This document shows positions 1-5,410 of a stretch of 5,410 nt of DNA, piece after piece. The stretch is taken from positions 1-5,410 of the forward strand of contig JAFWRV010000384.1 of assembly GCA_017519685.1 (NCBI GenBank). The letters are read 5' to 3'. The notes under the pieces were generated by a model. That model was given only the letters and a program-made list of their open reading frames with translations, was not told the origin of the DNA and ran no database searches. How positions within the stretch are numbered: position 1 is the stretch's first letter; every line of letters begins with the position of its first letter. Made by a program: the position numbers and the translations under genes. The stretch is from Clostridia bacterium. Its GTDB lineage: Bacteria; Bacillota; Clostridia; Oscillospirales; Acutalibacteraceae.

Positions 1-107
1 ATTAGCGCTCCGATTCCTTCGCTGTCGCCGTCCTGAGCGAGAGCGTCGGCGTCTTCTTTTGCGTCGCCTTTGTATTCGTCAAAGGTGTCTTTGCGGGCTT
101 CGAGCAT
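1..107 (-). other. Start of a charged helical, FIVAR-like segment (residue 1725 onward, truncated)
   Basis: The last 35 visible residues (MLEARKDTFDEYKGDAKED, then ADALAQDGDSEGIGAL) are rich in Glu, Asp, Lys and Ala and look helical. They resemble the FIVAR-type or similar three-helix repeats often found near the C-terminus of giant clostridial surface proteins. The segment is cut by the window edge, so the family call is tentative. Confidence 0.5.
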
Positions 108-3100
108 TGAGCCCTCGTCGGTGACGACATAATCATCCGTGAACTTCTGACTGCCGAGCGTTACTGTTGCGGTATAGGTTGTGTAACCGTCCGCTTCAAC
201 GGTGGCGGGGGTATCATTGCTTGTTACGGAGTCCGCTTCACCTGTCTTTTCGGCTTCGCAGACGGAGCAGGATGTGGTGTATGCCGGGTGTTCGACATCA
301 TCCCAGTTCCAGACGGGAGCGTTCCAGGTGTGACTGAGAGCGGGGATGATTAATTTGTCTATATCCCGGTTGCAGTTGTTGCAGTGGGTATATTCATTGT
401 TACCTTCTTCAGTACAGGTCGGCTCCTTTGCAGGTACAGTCGTTGTATTCTCGTGCAGACATTTGACAACGTTTACAGTTATTTCTTCACTGTCACAGGA
501 ATAGTGGTTATCATCGCCGTTATATCTGACATTTATCGTGTGTTCACCAGGCGACAGAACGCCTTCGGCAATCGTGAAGGTCACCTCATTTGTGCCGCTT
601 GCGAGAAACTCTATTTCTTTTTCGTCAATAAAAAGTGTTGCGCTGCCGCCTTGGTTTGGACCGTAATCAATAAAAATCGCGTCGCCGGAGAGAGTCGCTG
701 TTATGCTCAGTTCGTCCGTCGTGTACGGATTCTCCGGCGAGACTGTCACGGCGATTTCGGCTTCCGCTTTATTAACCGAAAATTCAGCAGAGGCGGACGC
801 TTCATAGTATTTGTCATCGCCGGGATAAGCGACATCGACGGTGTGTTCGCCCGGACCAAGGTCATCAAAGCTGATTTCCGCCTTGCCGTCTTTAATCGGC
901 ACGGCATAGTCTTTTCCGTCAACGGTCAGAGTAATATCTCCCGTCGAGTCATCGGGAAGAGACGTGATTATTTTGATATTATCGCCGTAAGCAGGCTGTT
1001 CGGGGTCTGTTTCTATATTGATATCGCATTTACATTTGGAAACTGCAACAGATGTTTCCTGCGAAGCCGAGCTGTAATAGTCATCGCCGCTGTAGCTCAC
1101 GGTTACAGTGTGGGTGCCGGGCTCGAGATTTTCGACGGCGCATACCGCTTCGCCGTCTGTAACCGGAACGATATAATCATTTCCGTCAACATTCACGGTT
1201 ACAGTGCCCGTCGCGTCAGCGGGAAGAGTTGCCGTTAATATGATGTCATCGTCACCGGTGGGCTCTTCGGGAGTCACCGACAATGTGATTTCAGCTTCCT
1301 TTTTATTAACCCAAAAATAAAGAAAGTCGGCCCTTTGTTCGTATTTGTCATTGCCGTCGTAATAGGCGCTGCAGTTGTATTCGCCCGGGTCAAGATCATC
1401 AAAGCTGATTACCGCCTTGCCGTCTTCAATCGGAACAGTATAGGATTCTTCGCCAACGTACAGAAGAATATCTCCCGTCGCGTCTTCGGGAAGAGACGTG
1501 ATTATTTTGATATTATCGCCGTAAACCGGCTGTTCGGGGTCTGTTTCTACATAGATATCGCATTTACATTTGGAAACTGCAACAGATGTTTCCTGCGAAG
1601 CCGAATAGTATTTGTCATCGCCGCTGTAGCTCACGGTTACAGTGAAGGTGCCGGGCTCGAGGGCTTTGACGGCGCATACCGCTTCGCCGTCTGAAACAGG
1701 CACGGTATAATCATTTCCGTCAACATTCACAGTTACGGTGCCCGTTGCGTCTTCGGGGAGAGTTGCCGTTATTATGATATCATCGTCACCGGTGGGCTCT
1801 TCGGGAGTAAACGACAATGTGATTTCGGGGTCCTCTTTGGGAGGTTCCGTTTTCGCGGGCCAGTCCTCAGCGTTAATTTCATCCGGCTGAAGCTGATTGC
1901 CCTCTTCGTCAAGGTTAAAGCCCTTAAGGTGGGGGTAATACGCGAAGCTGCCATCGTTTTCTTTAAAAATCAAGTTACTATAAAAATCAACACCGCCCCA
2001 GCTCATTGAAGCTTGTTTAATATTGTCAAAAGCATTTGTTCCGGTCATCTGCTTGGTAGTAAGCCCTTTTGCAAGTTCTTCCTTAATACCGGGATTGTCG
2101 GCGACAGCGGAAAGCCCGGGAGCTTTTTTAACATCATAATAGCATCTGGAAAAAGAATCGCTGTTTGCACCTGAAATGCCGCCTATGTGATCCGCACCGG
2201 AAACATCGTCTGAATTATAAACAGTTTCGGCGCCGGTTTCTTCATCCCTTACTATTATTTTAATACTGCCGGCTGACAGGCAAGTAAAAGCATATATTCC
2301 GCCGGCATCGCCTAATACTCCGCCGGTAAATGCCGAGCCTGTAATTTCGCCCATATTATAGCAACCAATTAAACAAACAGAATATTGTGCTTTTCTGCCC
2401 TGCCCTCCGATACCGCCTGCATATCTGTCTGCGCAAACAGAACCTGTGTTATAGCTTGTTGCAACAATAACATTATTCGTGACAGCACTGCCAACCCCAT
2501 ACAAGCCTCCGACGAACTGACTGCCGGTTACACTGCCTGAATTAAAGCAGCATTCTATTAACGATTTTACGACATGTATTGTTTCACCGGAACCCTCAAT
2601 TAAGCCCGCAACACCTCCGACAGAGTTATTGCCGGTTATAGTGCCTGAGTTGCTGCAGTGTCTTATTGCCCCGATATTGTGACCTGCCAAGCCTCCGACA
2701 TAATCATTGCCGGTAATACTGCCAGTATTATAACAGTTTTCAATTACGCCCTCGCTGTATCCTGCCACGCTGCCGACATAATTCTTTCCTTTTATGCTTC
2801 CGCCTTCAAGGACGAGATTTTCAACTGTGCCGTCTGTGCCGACAGCGCCGAACAGACCTGCGTAATCGCTGTCCGGATTATTATAGGACAGGGCGGTAAT
2901 CTTGTGATTATTGCCGTTAAATCTTCCGATGTAGTAATTGTTTTCATTACCGACCGGAGTCCAGTCATTCTCCTGCGCCGATGAGGAGGCGTCGATATCC
3001 GCGGTAAGCACCGCATCAAGATAAATATTGCCGGCATTTACACGCGAAGCAAAATCCTTTAGTTTTTCATAGGAATCGATTTCAAAATCGGTATAATCGG

Positions 3101-5279
3101 GACATTCTCTCGCGTGGTTAAAATCAATTCCCGAAACCGATACGGAGTCGATTCTGTAACCGGGACCCATCGCATCACAGTAGATATAACCACTGCTGCC
3201 ATTTTCTCTTTGGGTTATTTGCGTATGAATCAGACCGTCCGGGGAGCTTTCGGAACCCGCTGAAGCAGAGTATCTCCAGACATTCACTCTTTCGGGCAAC
3301 AGGATACCTGAAACCGTAACAGTGCCGACCGGACTGACAACAGATCCCCCGCCGGGATCGACAGTGCCGATTCCCGGCTCTGTTCCCGTTCCCGTTCCGG
3401 TGCCTGTTCCCGTTCCTGCGCCGCTGTTTGTGAATCCGTCTGGCAGGAACACATCGGTCAGATTTGTGCAATCGTCAAACACACCGAACTCTACGGTGAG
3501 AACCGAAGAGGGAATTACAACCGTTGAAACATCCGGTTCACAGTAAATCACCGACTGCTTTTCTTCGTTTTCATAGACAAGCGGCGCTTCATAATATTTA
3601 TTTGCAAACCTCGCTCCCCAGGGCGAGCCGGAAGCGGTCATATTTTCGCTGTATCTGACATTCAGAAAACCTTCGAATGCCGAATCGCCGATACTCGTTA
3701 CGCTGTCCGGGATTGTGACCTGCTTAACAGAGGAGCCGGCAAAAGCCGATTCGCCGATGCTTGTTACTGTCGAAGGAATCTCAACCGATTTCAGGGCTTT
3801 GCATTCATTGAAGGCAAAATCATTTATCGCGGTTACGCCGCCAGGGATTTCAAAAGTATCATCTGTTTTTTTCGGGGGATAAAATATCAGATTTTCCGGA
3901 TTGCCTTCGCTGTCTTTGGTATAAAGCACTCCGTCAACCGAAATCAAATACGGATTGTTTTCATCAACAATGATTTCTTCAAGAACGGTGCATTTTTCAA
4001 ATGCCCGGACGCCGACAGACTCAACGCTTTCAGGTATACCTATATTTTTTAAAATGTTGTGCCCGTAAAAAGCGAGGGATTTTATCCCCGTTACTCCGGC
4101 GGGGATTGTAAAAGCATAAAGGACGGTTTTACTCTGCGGGTAGCAGACAAGGACTTCAGGGTTGCCGTCTGAGTCTTTGGTATAAAGCACGTAATCGTCT
4201 GCAATGAAAGCCGGATTGCCGTCCTCAACACTTATTTTGCTGAGTTTTTCCAATCCCGTAAAAGCGCCTTCGGCTATTGAGGTGACATCCCGAGGTATTG
4301 TAACCCCCGTAGCATCGAAGTTGCCTCTGACGGATGCGCCGCCGTTGACAAACACAACAGTTGCAGCAGGAAAGACGCCGTCAGTTGTTATATCCGGGAC
4401 AAAGGCGGTTGTCATTTTATAATACCCGCCGAAAACGCCCTCTGATACGGAACCGATATTCCGTGAGAGAATTTTTCCGGGAATGCTGATTGTTTTGGCA
4501 GTGATGTTACCGGTTGCCGCAACAATATCGATGTCGGAAACAGTTATCGTGTAACCGAGCATAATTGTCGTCTGAGGGCAGATTCTCCGCTGCTCGTAGC
4601 TGAAATCGAGAGTATCATAATAAGGCACAAAGCTTTTAATGAGATTTGTGCAGGAGGCAAAAGCATTGTCACCGATAGAGTAGCTGTATTTGCTTTCGTC
4701 AACTGTGCTTCTCACCAGGCCGATGGTCGGAGGAATCGCAACGCTTTGAAGACTTGAGCAATTATAGAAGGCATAGCTTCCGATCGACTCAAGACCAGAC
4801 GGAAAATCAACGGTTTCAAGGGCGCTGCAGTCATAAAAAGCGCGGTCGCCGATTTTTTCGACACCGGGCCTCGAGACGGATTTAAGTTTCACGCAACCAT
4901 TGAATGTATCCGGTTTTATCTCGGTTACATACGGAGGGATAGCGATTGATTCAAGGCTTACGCAATCATAAAAGGCGGAATCACCAAAAGATGTGAGCGT
5001 AGAAGGAAGAGAAATACTTTCAAGATTACTGCAGCCTTTGAATGCTTTATCGCCAAGAGAAATGACACCCTCGCCGATGACGACCTTCCTGATTTTCGAT
5101 AAGTCATTACCGACGGCGTTATAAACATCCGCTTCGGTGACCTCGCCGGTACCGGTAATCGTCACCTCACCGTACGAATCATTATAGATGACTCCAACAG
5201 CCGCGAAAGCGGAGAGAACCATGCCGAGCACGATAACGACGCACAGCAGAACCGATAAAAGCTTCTTTGAAATTCTCAT
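1..5279 (-). CDS. Giant modular secreted/surface protein (LRR_5 - GLUG - Ig-like x5 - Cys module - FIVAR-like), 3' end missing
   Basis: Translating the minus strand from the ATG at 5277-5279 gives 1,759 codons without a stop, so the protein is truncated only by the window edge. It starts with a signal peptide, then has BspA-type leucine-rich repeats in two blocks, a Gly-Thr linker, GLUG repeats, five Ig-like domains, a cysteine-containing module and the start of a charged helical segment. Proteins of this build are known as cell-surface or secreted adhesins of gut Clostridia; no catalytic domain is visible. The start is well fixed: an in-frame TAA lies at 5301-5303, no other ATG, GTG or TTG lies between, and GGAGG sits 7 nt upstream. 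No neighbouring gene is visible, so operon structure is unknown. Which ligand it binds cannot be read from the sequence. The anchor (LPXTG, S-layer homology or other) would lie beyond position 1. Reading frame and secretion are near certain; adhesion is inferred. Confidence 0.96.
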   Translation of the reverse strand, partial: MRISKKLLSVLLCVVIVLGMVLSAFAAVGVIYNDSYGEVTITGTGEVTEADVYNAVGNDLSKIRKVVIGEGVISLGDKAFKGCSNLESISLPSTLTSFGDSAFYDCVSLESIAIPPYVTEIKPDTFNGCVKLKSVSRPGVEKIGDRAFYDCSALETVDFPSGLESIGSYAFYNCSSLQSVAIPPTIGLVRSTVDESKYSYSIGDNAFASCTNLIKSFVPYYDTLDFSYEQRRICPQTTIMLGYTITVSDIDIVAATGNITAKTISIPGKILSRNIGSVSEGVFGGYYKMTTAFVPDITTDGVFPAATVVFVNGGASVRGNFDATGVTIPRDVTSIAEGAFTGLEKLSKISVEDGNPAFIADDYVLYTKDSDGNPEVLVCYPQSKTVLYAFTIPAGVTGIKSLAFYGHNILKNIGIPESVESVGVRAFEKCTVLEEIIVDENNPYLISVDGVLYTKDSEGNPENLIFYPPKKTDDTFEIPGGVTAINDFAFNECKALKSVEIPSTVTSIGESAFAGSSVKQVTIPDSVTSIGDSAFEGFLNVRYSENMTASGSPWGARFANKYYEAPLVYENEEKQSVIYCEPDVSTVVIPSSVLTVEFGVFDDCTNLTDVFLPDGFTNSGAGTGTGTGTGTGTEPGIGTVDPGGGSVVSPVGTVTVSGILLPERVNVWRYSASAGSESSPDGLIHTQITQRENGSSGYIYCDAMGPGYRIDSVSVSGIDFNHARECPDYTDFEIDSYEKLKDFASRVNAGNIYLDAVLTADIDASSSAQENDWTPVGNENNYYIGRFNGNNHKITALSYNNPDSDYAGLFGAVGTDGTVENLVLEGGSIKGKNYVGSVAGYSEGVIENCYNTGSITGNDYVGGLAGHNIGAIRHCSNSGTITGNNSVGGVAGLIEGSGETIHVVKSLIECCFNSGSVTGSQFVGGLYGVGSAVTNNVIVATSYNTGSVCADRYAGGIGGQGRKAQYSVCLIGCYNMGEITGSAFTGGVLGDAGGIYAFTCLSAGSIKIIVRDEETGAETVYNSDDVSGADHIGGISGANSDSFSRCYYDVKKAPGLSAVADNPGIKEELAKGLTTKQMTGTNAFDNIKQASMSWGGVDFYSNLIFKENDGSFAYYPHLKGFNLDEEGNQLQPDEINAEDWPAKTEPPKEDPEITLSFTPEEPTGDDDIIITATLPEDATGTVTVNVDGNDYTVPVSDGEAVCAVKALEPGTFTVTVSYSGDDKYYSASQETSVAVSKCKCDIYVETDPEQPVYGDNIKIITSLPEDATGDILLYVGEESYTVPIEDGKAVISFDDLDPGEYNCSAYYDGNDKYEQRADFLYFWVNKKEAEITLSVTPEEPTGDDDIILTATLPADATGTVTVNVDGNDYIVPVTDGEAVCAVENLEPGTHTVTVSYSGDDYYSSASQETSVAVSKCKCDINIETDPEQPAYGDNIKIITSLPDDSTGDITLTVDGKDYAVPIKDGKAEISFDDLGPGEHTVDVAYPGDDKYYEASASAEFSVNKAEAEIAVTVSPENPYTTDELSITATLSGDAIFIDYGPNQGGSATLFIDEKEIEFLASGTNEVTFTIAEGVLSPGEHTINVRYNGDDNHYSCDSEEITVNVVKCLHENTTTVPAKEPTCTEEGNNEYTHCNNCNRDIDKLIIPALSHTWNAPVWNWDDVEHPAYTTSCSVCEAEKTGEADSVTSNDTPATVEADGYTTYTATVTLGSQKFTDDYVVTDEGSMLEARKDTFDEYKGDAKEDADALAQDGDSEGIGAL
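108..331 (-). other. 'HTW...W.W...CxxC...YTATV' module (residues 1650-1724)
   Basis: HTWNAPVWNWDD is followed by SCSVC (C1671, C1674), then TPATVEADGYTTYTATVTLGSQKFTDDYVV. In related proteins this module normally repeats after the PTCTEEG module and has the form 'W.W......A..TC..C......T......T.ATC...G..TYTATV...G..YTD'. Here the usual Cys after PAT is replaced by Val (V1693), so the copy lacks one of the common cysteines. Function unknown; probably a structural spacer. Confidence 0.65.
330..461 (-). other. Cysteine-containing 'PTCTEEG...CxxC' module (residues 1607-1650)
   Basis: The segment has C1607-x-H1609, C1622 in PTCTEEG, and C1633-x-x-C1636, followed by LIIPALSHTW. The pattern 'H......P..PTCTE.G...YTC..C......IPA..H.W' recurs in very large secreted proteins of gut Clostridia. 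The Cys/His arrangement resembles a small metal site or a disulfide-stabilised loop; which one cannot be told from sequence. Confidence 0.75.
462..767 (-). repeat. Ig-like domain 5 (residues 1505-1606)
   Basis: The start (AEAEIAVTVSPENPYTTDE) and end (LSPGEHTINVRYNGDDNHYS) match the preceding Ig-like repeats. The middle is longer and different (IFIDYGPNQGGSATLF at 1535-1550), giving 102 residues where the others have 89. It is a diverged family member that lies outside the recent duplication. Confidence 0.85.
768..1301 (-). repeat. Ig-like domains 3 and 4: second copy of the 534-bp tandem duplication (residues 1327-1504)
   Basis: This copy aligns to the first at an exact offset of 178 residues or 534 nt without gaps. 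Domain 3 matches domain 1 at 76 of 86 positions (from the shared EITLS to the closing Lys); domain 4 matches domain 2 at 57 of 89. The 51 nt at 1020-1070 are identical to 1554-1604. The Cys-Lys-Cys motif recurs at 1416-1418. The reading frame is intact in both copies. Confidence 0.92.
1302..1835 (-). repeat. Ig-like domains 1 and 2: first copy of a 534-bp tandem duplication (residues 1149-1326)
   Basis: Two beta-sandwich modules of 89 residues each (1149-1237 and 1238-1326) match bacterial Ig-like repeats of the Big_3_5 kind: 'TLP.DATG.V.V.V.G..Y.VP..DG.A....L.PG...V...Y.GD..Y..S......V.K'. Domain 2 opens with Cys-Lys-Cys (1238-1240). Its second half is unusually aromatic (YNCSAYYDGN, then LYFWV) and departs from the other copies. 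Such arrays act as spacers that hold binding domains away from the cell. Confidence 0.9.
1914..2129 (-). other. Closing module of the GLUG region (residues 1051-1122)
   Basis: After the last repeat (CYYDVKKAPG) comes LTTKQMTG (1073-1080), then AFDNI, a Trp-containing stretch (SMSWGGVDF), and YYPHLKGF (1114-1121). The order 'TT.QM.g...F......W......YP.L' is the standard end of GLUG-containing domains, so this domain looks complete. An acidic, Pro-rich linker (1123-1150) leads into the Ig-like domains. Confidence 0.75.
2130..3083 (-). repeat. GLUG-motif repeat region (residues 733-1050)
   Basis: The region opens with the lead-in usual for these domains (SYEKLKDFASRVNAGN, then DID, then FNGNNHKITALS, then YAGLFG at 806-811). 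About seven repeats of the form 'G..YVGG.AG...G.I..CYNTGSIT' follow, starting near residues 831, 857, 883, 919, 950, 981 and 1028. Copies 3 to 6 carry inserts or lose residues: for example copy 3 has an extra stretch at about 896-906, and copy 6 lacks the CYN triad. In known proteins GLUG repeats form a right-handed beta-helix-like stalk in secreted bacterial proteins; their ligand role is not settled. Confidence 0.9.
3084..3362 (-). other. Unassigned segment between linker and GLUG region (residues 640-732)
   Basis: About 93 residues follow the Gly-rich linker. Short beta-like stretches (GTVTVSGILLP at 652-662, SGYIYCDAMGPGYRI at 696-710, DSVSVSGIDF at 711-720) suggest a small beta domain. 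Two cysteines (701 and 726) could form a disulfide. I do not recognise the family. Confidence 0.5.
3381..3416 (-). repeat. Imperfect hexanucleotide repeat coding a (Gly-Thr)6 linker
   Basis: Six tandem 6-nt units, mostly GGAACG or GGAACA with one GGCACC, encode residues 622-633 as alternating Gly-Thr, followed by Glu-Pro-Gly and a Gly-rich run (642-645). It joins the LRR domain to the following segment as a flexible, probably exposed linker. Because the unit is 6 nt, gain or loss of units changes linker length without breaking the frame. Confidence 0.9.
3435..4316 (-). repeat. BspA-type leucine-rich repeats, block II, with an 87-residue super-repeat (residues 322-615)
   Basis: LRR_5 units resume with Phe positions at 340, 404, 427, 490, 513, 535 and 601. 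The spacing alternates 64, 23, 63, 23, so the unit is a super-repeat of about 87 residues (340-426 and 427-512). Each super-repeat carries a long LRR with the loop 'V(D/E)..NP....D.VLYTKDS(D/E)GNPE.L..YP..K' and a normal short LRR. The VLYTKDS copies lie at 364-370 and 451-457. This loop type is common in BspA-like proteins of gut bacteria. The last units (after 540) are irregular. Confidence 0.92.
4317..4634 (-). other. Divergent stretch inside the LRR region (residues 216-321)
   Basis: Between the two regular LRR blocks about 106 residues largely lose the 23-residue period. Only fragments of the pattern remain, such as TISIPGKIL (263-271) and SEGVFGGYYKMTTAFVP (279-295). The reading frame and codon use continue smoothly, so this is not a frameshift. 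It is best read as decayed or non-canonical LRRs; a small inserted domain is possible. Confidence 0.6.
4635..5096 (-). repeat. BspA-type leucine-rich repeats, block I (residues 62-215)
   Basis: Repeats follow the LRR_5 pattern 'I.IP..V..IG..AF..C..L'. The Phe of the 'AF/TF' position falls at residues 80, 103, 126, 148 and 171, a period of 22-23, and then at 207 after a longer insert (about residues 186-199). The conserved Cys-x-x-Leu after it (for example GCSNLESI, DCVSLESI, NCSSLQSV) is present. Residues 27-61 before it form the short beta-rich cap (GEVTITGTGEV) usual at the front of BspA-like domains. In this family such repeats form a curved solenoid used for binding. Confidence 0.93.
5202..5279 (-). 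other. Signal peptide (residues 1-26)
   Basis: The N-terminus has a basic stretch (R2, K5, K6), then a hydrophobic core at about residues 7-23 (LLSVLLCVVIVLGMVLS), then A24-F25-A26, a fitting signal peptidase I site. There is no lipobox: C13 lies inside the hydrophobic core. The product is therefore expected to be exported by Sec and not to be a lipoprotein. Confidence 0.92.
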
Positions 5280-5283
5280 AATT

Positions 5284-5291
5284 CTTCCTCC
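5284..5291 (-). promoter_or_regulatory. Ribosome binding site of the giant gene
   Basis: The minus strand reads GGAGGAAG, with the GGAGG core at 5287-5291 ending 7 nt before the ATG. This near-perfect Shine-Dalgarno match at ideal spacing decides the start and is typical of Firmicutes genes. Confidence 0.9.
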
Positions 5292-5319
5292 GTATAAGGG
5301 TTACAAGTACCTGCCTGTT

Positions 5320-5349
5320 ATTTTACCATAATGCTATATCAGGATACAA
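5320..5349 (-). promoter_or_regulatory. Probable sigma-A type promoter with extended -10
   Basis: On the minus strand TTGTAT (5344-5349) is followed after 18 nt by TAAAAT (5320-5325), and the -10 is preceded by TGG, fitting the TGn extended -10 motif. Transcription would start near 5313, leaving a leader of about 33 nt that contains the ribosome binding site. The -35 match is only partial, so the call rests mainly on the -10 and its position. Confidence 0.55.
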
Positions 5350-5410
5350 CCGGATTTATAAATCTAAGGAGACAGTCAATTACCGTCATCCCGCAAAACC
5401 CGGGCATAAC
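5350..5410. other. Intergenic sequence upstream of the promoter
   Basis: Apart from the palindrome at 5353-5364, I see no gene, tRNA or convincing terminator here. CCCGCAAAACCCGGG (5390-5404) could form a 4-bp stem, which is too short to call a terminator without the sequence beyond the edge. Confidence 0.4.
5353..5364. promoter_or_regulatory. 12-bp perfect palindrome upstream of the -35, possible operator
   Basis: GATTTATAAATC is a perfect inverted repeat whose near edge is 3 bp upstream of the proposed -35 element. It could be an activator or repressor site, or simply an AT-rich UP-like element. A 12-bp AT-rich palindrome can occur by chance, so the regulatory reading is weak. Confidence 0.25.

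Noticed and set aside
384..1238. Plus-strand open frame of 284 codons opposite the Ig-like region
   Set aside because: It is antisense to the clear Ig-like coding frame, its protein has no recognisable domain, and its internal repetition simply mirrors the Ig duplication. The same holds for the plus-strand frame at 1335-1694.
462..1835. Tandem repeats as a CRISPR array or satellite DNA
   Set aside because: The repeat unit is 534 bp, entirely coding and in frame, with protein-level domain structure; there are no short direct repeats with unique spacers.
2658..2984. Plus-strand open frame opposite the GLUG region
   Set aside because: It is a shadow of the GLUG coding frame, without Shine-Dalgarno or recognisable product. 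The short minus-strand frames at 1772-1954, 2792-3037 and 3175-3471 are also out-of-frame shadows of the giant gene.
3322..3546. Plus-strand open frame with a Val-Pro repeat
   Set aside because: The VPVPVP run is the complement of the Gly-Thr hexanucleotide repeat in the real gene; there is no ribosome binding site or family match.
5351..5379. TTGACT (5374-5379) as a better -35 element
   Set aside because: At 17 nt spacing the -10 position reads AATCCG, and the nearest TATA-like hexamer is only 13 nt away, so it does not make a convincing promoter.
5390..5404. CCCG/CGGG inverted repeat at the right edge as a terminator
   Set aside because: The stem is only 4 bp, there is no clear T-run, and the flanking gene is outside the window.

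Overview
The window holds one very large gene and its upstream control region, all on the minus strand. The reading frame opens at an ATG at 5277-5279 and stays open to position 1, giving 1,759 complete codons with no stop. The gene's 3' end lies outside the window. I found no RNA gene, mobile element or CRISPR array, and no second protein gene I would support.

The product is a secreted or cell-surface mosaic protein. From the N-terminus it has: a signal peptide (residues 1-26); a BspA-type leucine-rich-repeat block (LRR_5 type, about 62-215); a divergent stretch (216-321); a second LRR block (322-615) containing a larger repeat of about 87 residues; a Gly-Thr linker (622-633) encoded by an imperfect hexanucleotide repeat; a segment I cannot assign (640-732); a GLUG-motif repeat region with its closing module (about 733-1122); five bacterial Ig-like domains (1149-1606); a cysteine-containing module (1607-1724); and the start of a helical, FIVAR-like segment (1725 onward). 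Ig domains 1-2 and 3-4 form an exact 534-base tandem duplication unit.

Upstream there is a strong Shine-Dalgarno sequence, an in-frame stop that fixes the start, a plausible extended -10 promoter, and a perfect 12-bp palindrome just above the -35 element.

The organism is most likely a Gram-positive anaerobe of the Clostridia (gut or rumen Oscillospirales/Lachnospirales type). This is inferred from the domain mix (LRR_5, GLUG, Ig-like, 'PTCTEEG...C..C' modules and FIVAR-like helices in one giant secreted protein), the purine-rich ribosome binding site and the moderate base composition. The likely role is adhesion or binding at the cell surface. No enzymatic domain is visible, and the anchoring mechanism lies beyond the left edge.
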